Assembly: GCA_018389105.1 (NCBI GenBank)
Contig: JACATO010001438.1
Span: 206,501-270,500, forward strand
Origin: Nautilus pompilius
Taxonomy: Eukaryota; Mollusca; Cephalopoda; Nautilida; Nautilidae
Direction: 5' to 3'
Length of the DNA stretch: 64,000 bases
Shown here: piece after piece, positions 13,901 to 28,900 of the stretch
How positions within the stretch are numbered: the stretch's first letter is position 1
How the letters are laid out: the number at the start of each line of letters is the position of its first letter
The notes under the pieces: generated by a model
The model's database searches: none
Told to the model about the DNA's origin: nothing
Seen by the model: the letters and a program-made list of their open reading frames with translations, nothing else
Made by a program: the position numbers and the translations under genes

Positions 13901-16900
13901 TCAGCCTGCTTTTTCTTATGCAAGATTTCATTATTATAAGAAACATTTTTTCATAAACATCATCTTTGTTGCTATAAACCAAATGAACAAAAGTAATACT
14001 AACCCCATAAAATTTTGGCATCTCCTGTATAAGTCTTAGTTTTGTGGTACAGGTGTAATTAGAACCATTATTTAAGAAGGGCTTTTGGAATACAAGTTAA
14101 CATACATAGGCTCTCAAGAATTTTTCCAAGATGTGAACTTTTTGTTTAGAAATAAGATATCTTAACCATATTATTGCCATTAACATCTATCGGTCTTATA
14201 GATGTAATAGCTAAATTAGGCTAAACTTTCAATATCTTGTAATATGGTGTGGTAGTTCAGTGGTAAAATACTGAAATACTATGTATGGTTGAGGACCTGA
14301 GTTAGATTTTTGCAAGGGGGGACTCAATTTGTCATATCTCCTTGGCATGATTTCTTCCTTACTCTTCACCAGCCAGCATCATGGGTTTTCTCTGGACTGA
14401 CCAGTTTCCTTTCATATCTAAAAGTTAAGAATTCTGATAGTAAGATTTTCTCTGCCAAATTTGGAAGCACGTGATTGGCAATGCTTCTTAGCAGACAACT
14501 GCGCACTGTGCTCCCATCATTAGGGTCAGCTCCCTTGTAGACATCAGCACAGTAACAATGCCTTATCGAAGATTGATGCTTAATATATTTGTGACTTAAA
14601 ATATAAATAAATCAGAAAATTGTAGCTGGAGAAAGAAATTGATAATTGCAGAATAATAGTTAAAATTTAATCCTTGTTTGTTCTCCCCTTTTTATCCCTC
14701 CCTCAATAAAATAAAAGTCAACATTATATTCAAAAAATTATTTTATCCACTAACAAGAAGTGGATTTTATTTTCTCCAAAGCATAAAAATTATGCTTTTG
14801 CATTTTCTAACCATCCATGTTTTCTATGTAATGCATTTATACCATTAGTACACACTTTACATTTTCATGGTCTCACCCTGGCACTCTGCCCTATTATCAG
14901 TAATTATTGTCATTTTCTTACTGCCATTCTTTACACACCCTCCACTCTTTGTTTAGCTGAAATGACTTAGCACAGGTAATACTACAGTAACAACCACCAC
15001 CTCGCCTTCCTGATGTATTTCTAATCTCCTTCCTGGAACTGCCTTTGTGTGTGCTCAAATATGCTGTGAAAAGTTTCTCATGTACTTAGTAAAGTAAGTG
15101 AACATTGCATATTGTGGTGGCTGAAAGTTACAGTATGGTATGGTACATAAATAAATTTGTAATTTTTATTAAAATAACTACTTTTTGACCTTAGAAGAGA
15201 TTTTATTTCATTCCATCCAAGTTTTCTGAATATTTATCTCCAAGCACTTGTTTTCAATTTATATAAAATTTGTTAAGTTAAGCATTTGATGTAATTTACA
15301 TAATTGTCAATAATGTAAATTTTGTATAATTTAAAAAGAAAACAGACAATTTGGTTTTGAATCTGGTATGGTGAAACATAGCTTGTCGCTCGCTCGATCA
15401 ATGTATGTACAGTACCTTGCTGTGGTGGTTTTTGTTATCAAACAGTTACAGCTACTAACTTGTGATGATGCAATGTAGTAATGTCTCACCCTGCCCACCA
15501 TTTCTGTGTCAGTATATCTGTGAAAAACTGCATTAACTATTTTGGTAGAGCCCCGTGTATGGTAACTTTATTTTTTGCCTTTTTTAAAAATAAAGTAAAA
15601 TAAAATAAGAATGACAGAACTATTTGATTATGCTATCCTTGCATGATAAACCCCCTGCTGGTACGTTGTCCAGCCTTTATCTGTTACTGCCAGCATCCTT
15701 GTGTTTTGTCTGCGCATGTATTGAAAATATTTTTACTTTTAATATTTTTTTCTTTTTTTAAAAAAAAAAAACTATGTAGATGTATCTTTTAAGCAAAAGA
15801 TTCTTAATTAGAACATTGTAACTAATTTTTGTGTTTTAACTCCTCTACTGCAAATGCCAAGGGAAGATAATCTAATGATGTTGCATTAAAACAGTTTTAT
15901 TGTGAAATATGAATTTTATTTGAACATTTTCAAAATACCACTGACCCAAACTATTTGTTACATTTAAAAACTAAAAAGAAAAATTGTAAGTATTGAAAGA
16001 ACATTACAACATAAAATTTTAAATTGCTAGTTTTTTAAGCTTGTATCTCACGATACTGAAAAAGCATACAATATATATATATATCATTATACTTGTGACA
16101 AAAGGTACTAACTCTGTTACAGATATTGCATTGAGTTCTGTAGCAAAACATCTCCAGCTTACATTGTAACTCCTGTGTTATGGAGGTTACCAGGAATTCA
16201 TCACATGCTTGCATATCTCATTCAAAATTGTTTTACTATCCCTCAATCATAAATCACATGGCATATAATAAATAGTAATATCTTATATGCACGAAGAGGG
16301 TTGATTAGCTGCTGGTTTTTTTGTTGTTTAATTTAAGAATCAGAGAATTGAATTTTTGTTTTAAAAATTGTTTATAATTACGCTGTTGTATGATGAGCTC
16401 AATAAACATTCAAACTTTTTAACAGACAGATCATCATGGCGAGTATTGTGGTGGAGGAGGGGTCTGTTGGATGGTTGATACTAAGGAATAAAAGGGCCTC
16501 TAAGGCTGATTGCTAAAATCCAGTGGTCTGAATAATAATAATAAATAATAATAATAATAATAAGCTGTTATCTGAATTTGTTTTCATTTGCTTGGCATAA
16601 CTCTGTATGGAAACCAAACTGTTTTTCACATTTTTTCCCTACTTTTAAGTTTAAATAATCCAGTTTCCAGGTTTCTAGAATATATAAACAAAGTGGTTTT
16701 GTTATTGTACAATGCTGATACCTTTACAAGATGAAAGCAGTTTTCTCATGAAATTTAATGCTTTAGTCTTTGAAAATCTTAAGAGAAAAGAAAAGCTAAG
16801 TTACTGTGTCATATAAAGAAGTGACTTCAGATTCTTTGAAAATTCAGAACCTGTTTGGGGTGAATAGCATTAATAGTAGTTTTGCTTGATTGGTAGTATT

Positions 16901-19900
16901 TAAGCAAAAAGAAAGAGTTACTAAAGTAAAATGTGCCCTTGTCGAATTCTACTCTCTTCAGGTGAGCAAGAAATGGAGATGGTAGCAGCAGCACCTTTAC
17001 TGCATTTGCATATCTTAATTTTGAATTCTGTTGAGTTGTCTAGGAAACCATCTTCATTGAGCTTTTAAAAAGATCCAGACCAGTTCTAGTGGCTAGTTAC
17101 CATAGTCTGCCTATTGCTGACTTTAGCACTCTTGAATACTTTTGCACATTTGTATGAATTCAAAATTAACTGATGGTCTAAATTTGCAATGGTAGCTATC
17201 AGTCATCTACCAAATTGATGAGAATCTGCACTTTCCTCATTTTTGTGCTCACTTTCTAGTTTACCTACTTCTAATAAGTCAGTACAACTTTACAAGTCCA
17301 CCACAACTTGATAAAATTACCAGTGATGTATACAATTTTAAAAAAGAAAACAAAATGCTTTTAATATAACTTTTTTTTAAAAAAAGATTTCTTAGTAAAA
17401 TAGTTTGGAACAAACAGACAGCTGCCAAAATAGTTGACAAGATGTCAAATCTGAACACAGAAACAGTCTAATCAAGAGTTGTGCAATTAAAGTAGTTAAT
17501 CATTTAACCAAACCTTGGTTGGTTGGATCTTTTTCTTAATAGGAGGATATCAAATCACATCAAAATTATGAAGCGATGGATCTTTGAGAGAGAAAATTAT
17601 CTTGGGAACATCCATTCATCAACAATAGGAGTTTTTTTTTGTTTGTTTGTCTATGTATACTTACAAAATTCTAGAGATGTGTAAACTGCTATCACATGGT
17701 GCTGACTTTGAGATCTAGAACTAAACTTAGAAAATATGAGGCAAACACTTCCTGCTCATACTTTCATGGTATGCAAAAAAAAATGATTATAATTTAGCCA
17801 ACTTTAGCTTGCAGTAAATTTTTCACTGTTAGTCAGTCTGCAAATGTCACTTTTTGTAGTTAGTCACCTTACTATTCATAGTTACTTGTATGAGATTCTA
17901 AGATCAAGAATTCTATCTCTTCAACTATCACCACGTTTCATAGGGATAAAATCATCACTGAGCTTTTTAGGGCTAATAACATTGCTACAATGCATTAATT
18001 GGCCATCCCATATCCTTAGATATCTTTCACCCATTAAGAATCTCTTAGATGTTGTTGGTAGACACTCAGGAATCCTCTATAAACCCTACACTATTGGTTT
18101 TGGCCTTGACTTAGAATTGGAGAGGAGATGTCTCATTTTAAGCATGCTGTGTCAGCTACATACAGTACTTAGGTGGCCACACACAACATTGGCTATGGCA
18201 ACCATCATGTGATTGTTGTTTTTTCTTACACTGTAGAATAGCCCTACAAATCATGATACTATTCTTCCGTTAACACACTAAAATAATGAGCTAATGTGGT
18301 TAAGAAATAAACTATTTTCTATAATTTCTAATTGCTCTTTATATTTATTTATAAGTAGAATTTCATTATGCCTAGAATTTTGTTTAGTATAATTATCTCA
18401 CTTAGATTTAACTACTTTATTATACTTTATTATCATGCGCCTGTTTTGTTTTGTTTTAATTATTTTTAATAATGCATACTTAACTGGAATAATTGGTGTA
18501 TCTTTTGTGAAATACTCAAGGAAATATAATACTTTCAAATTTTAATTAAAGCTTTGAAATGTCAAGCTCTGGGTTTTCTTTATCCCTAGTTTTTGGATTT
18601 TCCTTGTGACCTTAGAATTTTAAACTGGTAAAAATATTAAGTATTAATTAGAGAAATTCTCATGATTAAAGTTACTGCTACTGAGCTCTCTCTATTGTGC
18701 ATTTCTTTAGCACCAAAACAGTGCTCTGTTAAATGCTCTAACTGTAGATAAGTATGTAGTTTTGTTGATGTTCATTTACAAAACCTTTGCCTTGAGTAAC
18801 TGCAATTTCAAACCTTCAGGAGAAATGTGCCATGACAAGCCAGGCTTGACTTTGGGTTTTTATTGTTGCTGCATCCCATGGCTGAACAATACAGATACAC
18901 AAACCCAGATCGCAGAATGGGCTTTCAGTGGTTAAGCTACTGGACCACCGAGATTGATGTCCTGATTTCAATCCTCAATTTGGTGTTTTCTGGCATGGTT
19001 TCTTCTCACTTCAGTTGATCATGTGGCTTTTGTCTGAGCACTGGTTTCCTCCCATATTTAGAAATGAAGAGTTCCTTGCCAAAGTCTTTCAGACCCCTGT
19101 AGCTCAGGATAATGTGCTCTTGTAGATAACTGCATCACTACACTTTGCCAGCCAGGGTAGTCTCCCTGTATAGACTGGTGAACAAAAGAAAATTTCTCAT
19201 TCAAGCACACCTTACATCACATCCAGGAAATCTTATTTTGAAATTTATGAAAAAAAAAATTGCTATTATTGGTTCTGAAATATTTTGGCAGCATTAACTC
19301 AAAAATTTTTAATCAGCTTTATAAAACAATCTTATAACAAAATAACTCTTAATAAAAACTTTCTTTAAATGCACAATACTGCTAGTATTAATATTCTACT
19401 AATCATTGAAGTAGCTAAGGGAAAGTTAAACACATGAATTTAATCAATGACTTCCAGAGCCTTTGAAAATAGATTATTTAAGGTGAGTAATTCATCGGTT
19501 TAATGAATGACACCTTTTTAATGCAATATTTGAACTGTAAAGGGTGAATATAATTTTGTGAAAAACAACTCATTTAAAAACTTTTTAAAATAGAAATTTA
19601 TTTAGAATTTATCTTTTTTCTTGTTTTAACATTTCTAAATAAGGTTGCTGTTCAGTAAATAAATTGCACTGTGTGAAACCTTTGGTTTACTAAAAAATAA
19701 AATCTAGTTTAATTTTATCAAACAAATTTAATAAAACTGCTTGGTTTTATTGAGAGTAACTTCACTGTAGGTTTTCATTATTTCTGGAGTTTTGTACAGT
19801 ACCTCTCTATAAAACTAATTCTCTCTCTGACAGCAACTTCAGTAAATAAAGTTGATGTAGCCTGTCCAGTTGAGCAAGTTAAATTCTGCTAGACCTTTTG

Positions 19901-22900
19901 GCCAGCTACTGGCACCATTGTGGAACAACGCCAAACTTGGGAAGGTGTTTCACAGCCTGAAGGAGAATAATAGAGGCAGTTAAGATCAATTATAGCTTTA
20001 AATAGAAGAAAGATTTCCCCTTTGGTCAAAAGTTTGGCAGCTACTTATAATCCTTGCAGGTCTTCCATCACCAAATAAGCAAATATCCTTTTCTGACAAG
20101 TGAGGATTTCAATTTCAGAATGAGGTTGTGCTGGCACAGTGCCTACGTGTATAGGCAATATTTGTTTATATTGGATGTTTCATATTTTTGTCTTGTGGAA
20201 TTTGGTGTTGGTTTGATGAAAATTAGTTTTTTTGCTTTATTTTGGTCCTTTGTTTTTTTAATGCAAGATACTGAAACAGCAACAATCTAAGAAAAAATAA
20301 AAAAGAGAATCCTACCCACTTTGCCACATTGTTTTTTTATAAACCTTTCAAATCTAAAAATTCATGTACTGCAACCCAAGAGATTTTGATTTTCTATAAT
20401 TTTTTTCTTTTTAATGTTGTATAAACATTTTCATCATGATGAAAAGAGAATAATTACACATTTGAAATATGAAATCTTTGAAACATAATGTGTGTTCCTT
20501 CTCATAAAGTGAATGTAATCATTCTAAGCATCCAAAATGCTTTTTAAAAAAAAGAAGGAAAAAGTTATCTTTTATAATAGTGGTATCAAGGCTAGATCTG
20601 CCTCTGACCAGTAATCACGCCACAACGGGTTCAACAAGAAATGGTTAGAAACATCACTAGTGATTGTCTTAATTAGAATGGTGTAGGACATTCTCATGTA
20701 GTGTGATGAGACACAACTCGTTTATCAACATGTTTTGGAATGGGATATCAGAAGCAGCAGGTCCATATTTTTATACTTTTTCATGGACAACTCCAAAATA
20801 CTTTTCAGTTTCTTCTTAAGCAAGCCAGGCAGATGTAAAAGCTGGGTATTGGTCATCCTCTCTTCATGGGGATTGAGATGTTTGAAAGCTTCACGCTGTT
20901 TTGTGACAGAGAATATCTTGGACAGAGTGACTAGACAGGCCCCTGCTGTAATGCACACTGCACTAGGTAGGGCTTTTGGGGTGGGGGGTAGGAAAACTCA
21001 ACTATCATTAGCAATGAGAGTTGAAAGCATGCAAAAACTGAGCCTGGATCAATACAAAACAGAATGTCATTTGATGGCTTTTAGCACTTCAAGACTCCTA
21101 TAAAGTACTTGACCATCTGCCTGCCTATACAACACAATTAACTGCCAGGTATTATCAGATGTGCTGGTTGGACGGTTAAAGAATCTTACTGCTGTTTTTG
21201 TGACCAATTATTAGCTGCTGACAGATTCTGGTGAGAGTTAAGTTTAAGTTTAAAAGAGAGGACTTCTGTGAAAGAAGTGTGTGTCTTGACTCGTTAAGAT
21301 TAACCCACAAAACTGGCTGATTAAATACACCGCCGCAGGAGTTGATGACCAGGTGTTGAAAATGCATACAAAGAGAGAAATCTTATAAATAGCTTCTTTA
21401 CCAGACTATAACATCAAAGTTCTCTATTTTGATACACACTAGCCAAGTTCTTTACCTATTGTTTAAGTATATATTGTACTGTTTTTATTCCTGTTGAATG
21501 TGGCATTTGTCTAACTTGCACATACTCCTTGAGGTTATCTAAAGTAAAATATGCAAGTTGGAGAAAGCAAAATAGATTTTTTTTTTTTTTTAGACTGTTG
21601 CTAAATCTTGTTCAGACCAACTCCAGATTTCCCAAGTCAAATGGATAACCTGTTAAAATCTTTTGAATGTTTTCAGGACTGTTTGGAATGAACTAAAACT
21701 TCTTGTTTTTACAAATCTGGAAAAACTAGCTTGAATTAATAGTTTAATAACTTTAGCCACTTATCAGTATTTCTCTTTTACCAGTATTACTAATTATTAT
21801 GCTGGTACACATTTCAAAACAAAGGAAAAGATGTTCCCTTTGTATTAAATGAAAAAATTGTATAAGATCATGCTGATTTAAAATTTCACAACCATTTTAA
21901 TGCATCATGTCAGGGTTTTTTCACAAAAATGTTAGATATATTCATAATTTGTACCGAACTAAATTTTCAAGAGTACAAAATTATAAGATTTTCATCAGAA
22001 TCGCTCAAAAATATTTTTATTATGAAATACAAAGACAATACAATTTTAAAGTAAATTCATGATTGATCAGTAGGACAAAATTTTCATTTCTTTGCCAGCT
22101 TCTTGCACTGCATTTCTCCAAAGCTTTCTCATTTCAGGGACCAGCAGTAGTCTGTCATCATGTTAACATCCCACCTTTCTTGGTATCTTTTTTTTCATAG
22201 GTTCCACACAGAAATATCAAGACTTTCTCTTTGTTCCTCACTCTCACTACCCAACTTTTCAGGAAAATAGTCCAAATGCAAGTGACGGAAGTGAACTTTT
22301 AGACTCTCAGGTTTTCAAATTTGCTGAGCATTTCATTGACATTGTCCTTGTAGTTGGGATCTTTGTGATTGCCAAGAAAGTTTTGAATTACGCTCTTGAA
22401 TGCAGCCCAGGCTTCCTTCTCTGCTCTGTTCATTGTTCCTTCAAACTGCTTATCCTGTATCAACTTTCTGATTTTCAGCCAAACAAAGATGCCTTCTTTT
22501 AATTTTTTTTATATCTAAGTGTTGGAAATTTGCTACAAATGTATTTGAAACAATTTCCCTCCTTATCTAATGCTTTGACAGATTGCTTCATGAAGCCCAG
22601 CTTTATATGGAGTGGTGGTAACAAAACCTGGTGTAAATGCATTTCTGGGTGGCTATACCTTCTTTTTCCAGTGTTGATTTCTCGCTCTACTGTTCCATTT
22701 GCATATGAAGAAGGGCATTTTTGTGTACCCAGACTGCTGACCAACAAACATGCACAAAACCTTCAAATCTCTGTGCACAACCCACTGATGTTCATTATAT
22801 TCAACCTTTCCCAGAAGAAGCTCCAGATTCTCATGTTTCCTTCAGATGCACTGTATGTGCATTTGTTACCATTGTGAAGAAGTACTCCTTTCATACTTTG

Positions 22901-25900
22901 TTTATTGATTCCTAGAAAATTTCTCCTGTCACTTGGTTGATTGATAATCAACTTCTAAGTTTTGTATTACTTCTGGAATGTTATTGCAGTTGACAAGTGT
23001 GTCATACATGGAAAAATATGGCACAAATTTATTTTCTCAATGCTCAATGTCTGTACCAAAAAAATGATGTTCCAGGAACAAGTAGGTTTTTTTCGCTTGG
23101 AGTCTAGATCCCAGAACTTCTGCAGAATATTTTGGCAAATCCAGATCTCTAACCAAATTATTTAGCTCACTTTGTGTGAAAGGTTGAGGTTCACAAAGTG
23201 CTTCATCTTGTTTGTAGTAATCAGTATTGTCTTCACTTTCAGTATTGTCCAATTCAGACTCTGACATGAGCTCTTAAAACTGTTGTGGCAAGGGAATAGG
23301 CACATTTGCATCATGTTGTATAGGTCTCAGTTGTAGATTGAAGGTTGGGATAGAAAATCTATTTTTTGTCTTTTGCATTATAACCTTCAGTATTAACAGT
23401 GCAAAAGTAAATCATCCATGTGGTTCTTAGATTCATGCCATACCATGGGTATTCCAAAGTTCAGTGACTACTTACTTCACCCCAGTTTCTCAAAGCTTCA
23501 ACGCAAGTTTGACAAACTATGTGGAGCCCATGACTTGACTTGATCTCCAAGCTTCATTCTAAAATATGCATGATACACTTTCTTGACAAAATATGTGATC
23601 TTCTGTCTTTGTTTCTGCATCACAAAACCACCATAAATATAACAGAATATGTCAGGGTTATTTATTCAATCTCTTGTTTCCATGCAGAACAAGTCTGAAA
23701 AAAAAAATTTATATATGGTATCTACATATGAATCTAATAATATCCATTCTATGTATATTACACATATTTTGCATAATTGCATGTATGTCTATATACCACC
23801 CATACAAAATAGGTGATAGGTATTGCTATAAAACTGTATATGATGAGAAAAATTGGATGTCATTTTTGGATTCAGCAAACCCAAATTGATGGAAAAAAAA
23901 CAGCTGTGTATGTTGAAATGTGTGCTGCATACTAGGGTTATTTAAGTGTAGAGAAATCTTTACCATGTACATTGAAAAATATGTTCAAGAAATGTCTAAT
24001 ATAACATGCAAATAATTATAACATTGAATATTTAAAATCATCATTGTCTATTTTTCTAGAAACTTTTGTCAAACGCTGACAGTTTTTTTTTTTACAAAGC
24101 TAAAAACAAGATTTGTGGCTGAATAACTATTTTAAAGAAGAGAAATGTACCCCCCCCCATTTTTTGCTATAGATGTGTGGAAATTATTTTAGAGAAGGAT
24201 TTGGTACTACATGAAACATTCAGCATTTCATAATAAGTTTTAAAATGTGCAATTATTATGTACTGAAAGTTTGGCATCTTTGAAAGTTGGAATTATGCAG
24301 GTAAATCGTAAAATGTTCTCTAATAAAACCCCACAGTTGGTTTTTCTTCCAGAATGATAGTATGTGCACCATTGTCCAGAACAACCTGGTCATGTTTGCA
24401 GGCTTTAGTGCAGCTCTGGATTTTTAAAACTCATTCAAATATATATATATATATACAGGTACTCCCCGACTTACAACCAGGTTCCGTTCTGACCAACTGG
24501 TCATAAGTCGATATGGACATAACTTGAAGATCTATATGTATTTGACCTTTTTGGGGGGTATTTTATATGCATTACTAGTATGTACTGTACTATGTAATAC
24601 ATTTTATTTTATCTTTTTTATGCATTATTATATGCAGTTCTTTAATTTGCTTACTCGCTGCTTCTCCTATTACTCGGACATTATGCAGATTGTATTTTTT
24701 TTTGAAGCGATTAAACCATCCATTGCTTGCTTGAAAGTTTTTCTTGTAGTCATCTCCTATTTGTTCCTTCAATGTTTCAAAAATACTTCTAGCTTTAGCT
24801 TGAATTATTAGTAGGCTTATGAATACACATTTTTGTATCTGGTCTTCCATCCAGAGCATCTACAGTTTCTCCATTTTGTGGATAGGTCCTTATGTTATTA
24901 TTGTCGACTGCATGGCGGCCAAACCTTTTACTGCATCCAAGACTCTTTCCTTGTCCTTAAGAATATTGGAGATCGTTGAATGGGACAACTGTAGATCACG
25001 TGTGATAGCTTTTTTTCCCCCTCCTTCATGTTGGCTAATTATTCCCATTTTAACTTCCAAATCAAGTGACTTCCTCTGTTTCTTGCCTGATGTATTGGTA
25101 GATGGAGAAATCTTCCTTTTGCACGACATCTTTGGGGTGGTAAATCCGTAGAATCTAAGTGAGATATTTGCGATATGCGAGAGAAAATGCGATACTGCTG
25201 CTGGGAGATACACGTTGCCATACTGACTCTCGTACGCTGCATAGGAATATTTGAATTTTTTTTTACACATGGTCATAACTGTGGGTAGTCGTAAGTTGCA
25301 CAGCTTGTAAGTTGGGAAGTATCTGTATATGATTAAAATTTCAGTTATTTATTAACATGTTGGCTGTCAACTTATAATATATTAATCCACATTCTGGTGC
25401 CACCAACTGTAGTATGAGCCTCTACACTTAACCCAGATTTATAATATGATCACATTTGACAATCCTATGTCCAGCCATCTACTTGAAGTGGTTTCTAGTG
25501 TTCACCAGTGAGTCACTTGGCACTTAATGAAAATGTTGTTGGCTATGTGCCACCATGTTAATACCATTATTGGATGTTAGGATAATTAAACCACCACATA
25601 TCCTCTATACTCGATGTTTATATAAGGGCAATATTCAGAAATTTGAACAAATTAAGTTATTTAAATTTTTTAAACATCAACTGATTTGATAAAAATGTTT
25701 CTTGTCAATTATTTTTTTTTTAAATTCTTTAATTCACTATATTGATAACTTATGCAACAATGCAGATAATGTCCAGTGTACCAAATTTTTTCTGAAGTTT
25801 TTCATGTTAATAAATCCCAGCATTCTCTCATTTTAATTCATTGATCCCTGGTCATATGGAATAGTTATAAAAATAAACACTAATCATAGCCATTGTAACT

Positions 25901-28900
25901 GATTTTCTTAACCAACTAAAACATCACTTTTACGCATTATTCAACAAATCCAACATGGTGAACTAGAGCACATTTAAGCAACAGTTGGGTTTGAACAGTA
26001 TGAAATGATGTCACAAAAGTGATGAGTTTTAATGTTACAAGTTTATTAAATGCATTTTGATTGTCAATAGCTGACACAAGTTCCAGAGAGTCTTAATTTT
26101 AAGATATTTTCTGTATAGAAGTAATGCACGTGTGTGTATTTAAACCACCTTGGAATGTTTGACAATGTGTCTTGCATGACTAAATGTCGTAGGTTCCATA
26201 CTAATACTATAATTATATTGATAAGCATTGAAATTTCACTTATTGTGCTTTTAAAAGATGATGATAATCTCATTTTGCTGGGAGTATTTCTGGGTTAGAA
26301 GATAGTTCTCATGTTCAGAATTATCCTCTTAATCGAGGAGTATCCAACTTTTCATAGACAAATTTCAGCTTTGTGCATTAAAAAAGAAAAAAAAATTTTT
26401 AAAGTTGCCCAGATTTTGACCTAGTGAATAGATGAGATATTCTCTCACTTTTGTACATACACACATTTAAAAACTCAACTGCCCCCCCTTTTTTAATGGA
26501 GATTATGTACCAGTGTTAATGATAATTTCATGGAAGTTTTATGTATTTACAGCGTCAACATGAAAATACTATAGGTAACAGATATACTTTTAGGATCTAC
26601 ATTTTGATTGATTTGACATGACCATAGATTTCTGTTTTCTTGTTCTCTTTTCTTCTGGTCATAACTCTACAATGTAGTTTTACAACCTACTATAGTCATC
26701 GACTGCTCTTATATAGTATAACAAGAATTGAAACCAATCAAAGTTTACCAATGAAAATGAAATCATTAGCAGCAAACAAATAAACCTTCATTTACTTGTG
26801 GATTTCTGAGAAATTTTTTTTACATTTGCAATTAAAGCCCTTGCATATATTTTGCTTGCTTATTTAGAAAGTTGTATTACTGTGTAGCTAAAATACTTTA
26901 CTTTGTTGGATCTTATTTGCATTGCTGTCATTTGAACCATGTATCTTCTCTTTCCACATTAATAAAAGTAGGATTTTGTTGTTAGATCACATTTAGTATG
27001 GTAGTTCCAGTAATAGGAAACGGCCTTTTAAAGAAATACTGGTTGGATAAGAAGTATTCTGTTTATTTTAAGCTTACAAAACCCTTTAGAGCTAAAGTCA
27101 GGCTGTTTTTTTTTTTTTAAATCAATCTTTTTTAGCTGTATTATAAAAATTTAAGAAAACAAAACATTTCAAAATAAGGAAGAAAACTAAATTGCTGTAT
27201 TTGAAATGAAAATCTAATTCTGATATGAATTATTTTGAATAACAATGTAAGTTGCATGTTGACGGGTATGTGTGAATGTAATGAAGAATAAAATGGATAA
27301 TAGACTACCAGTTTTCATTTTAAAACAATTATTTGCATTCAGTTTTCAGATGAAACATTTTCAACCCTTAAAGTGGGGTTAATTAATTAATTAATCTAGC
27401 ACTTGGCAGCATCAGGTTAATTTTTATCCCATCTTTCTATCTTACTAGTGATGACTATAAATATTTTCTGATAATTTATTCCATCTGTGAAGCATACCTA
27501 CCCACTTTATTTAGTGTGTGTGTGTGTGTGTCCATTTGTTTTAATGAAAATGATGATTAACCAGAAATGTTAATGCAATCAAGCTGGAAAATTACAAGAT
27601 GTTCTATAGACATTTTAAATTCAGATTCTGTTCTAGTACTACAGTGATATTTAGTTGAAGAATTCATTATCTTCTAGTACACAATTTTTCTCTTTTTTTT
27701 TTAGCTGCTAGCATGTTTTTCAAGTTGTGAACTTTGTTTACATTATTTGAGTACTCAGAACCAGATGATACCAGCAGACTGTGTAGATTTTTATGCTAGG
27801 TTGATTTTTCATTGAAGACTTCAATGGGCCTTGCTTTTGATGTGCTCATCTAGAAAGCAAATGGAAATACAAATTAATAAAAACAGAAGACTGACAGCAG
27901 CTAAGATGCTGATTAGTTGCAGATAGAAATAGGGGCATAAATTAAATATTTAACATTTAAGAAGTTACCATGTAACTTCTCTGTGATATGTTTGAAATTT
28001 TTGTATCTTGAAACAACCTATTTAAAGTGAAAATGTCTGATTGCTTATCTGGGTGTTTGATTGTGGTGACTTCAGACATTTTATCAATCATTTTGAAAGC
28101 ATTTCTACTGAGTGAGTGGTTCACTAGTAGGTGCTTGCTGATTGCTGGTAAAAGATCTATCCACCTGTAAATTGCTTGTTTATTTATTTGCACCAACACA
28201 TTTACTGCTATAATTGTACTGTAAGTTTTCATTGTAATCTAAAGGACATGGTTAAAGAAAAAAAAAAATATCTTCATTTTTAGTAAATAAGTTTACTTGA
28301 ATTTGAAAAGCAAATAAATGGCAAGAATATACAAATACTATTTTGTCAAGTATTTTTAAAGCATTTATCACACAGTTATGAATTACTTTGTTATTGCCAT
28401 TTGTAATCACTGAAAGATCTTTGGTTTGGTAACTGCTAAACTGAGGTTGAGGCTTTATTTAGAATTGAAATGATTTTAATTGATGATGAATCTCTGATAA
28501 TTAATATTAAAAACTTTGATAACAAGAGCTCTACTTCATCCTTCTACACAATATATGATGACAACTACAAAAAAAAATTGTTATTCATCAGCTTCAGATT
28601 TGGTAGAATGGATATTGATGGATTCACATGATCTCTCTGTCTAAAATCAAGCATTGTTGATTATCTCCCCTTGGTCTCTCTTTATAATTGCATAAACATT
28701 GCTGGCTAATGAATGCATCTGTTCATCTGCAGAACATCATTTTTTCACATTCATTAGTTTTTGCTTTTTATTTTTTTTTTATTGTTTTTGTATGTAATAC
28801 TCTTCATTTTAAATTTATAAGATAGTGGTACAGTTGAAAGATTTTAAAAATTTCTTCCAGATGAGTACATCCTATTTGGTTGTCATGTTTAACAGATCAC

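Noticed and set aside
14244-14310. Functional tRNA gene
   Set aside because: A and B boxes are imperfect, no cloverleaf closes, and the sequence continues into a shared SINE body.
17844-18212. 122-codon open frame on the plus strand
   Set aside because: Low-complexity Leu/Ser/Ile-rich composition, no motif, lies in the GRK2 intron without splice context; consistent with a chance frame.
20735-21103. 122-codon plus-strand frame overlapping a minus-strand frame
   Set aside because: Neither strand gives a recognisable domain and both are open, which suggests chance.
22530-22877. 115-codon plus-strand frame
   Set aside because: Antisense to the decayed uncharacterised family, whose conserved blocks are on the minus strand.
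24819-25151. 110-codon plus-strand frame
   Set aside because: Antisense to the Tigger DNA-binding domain.
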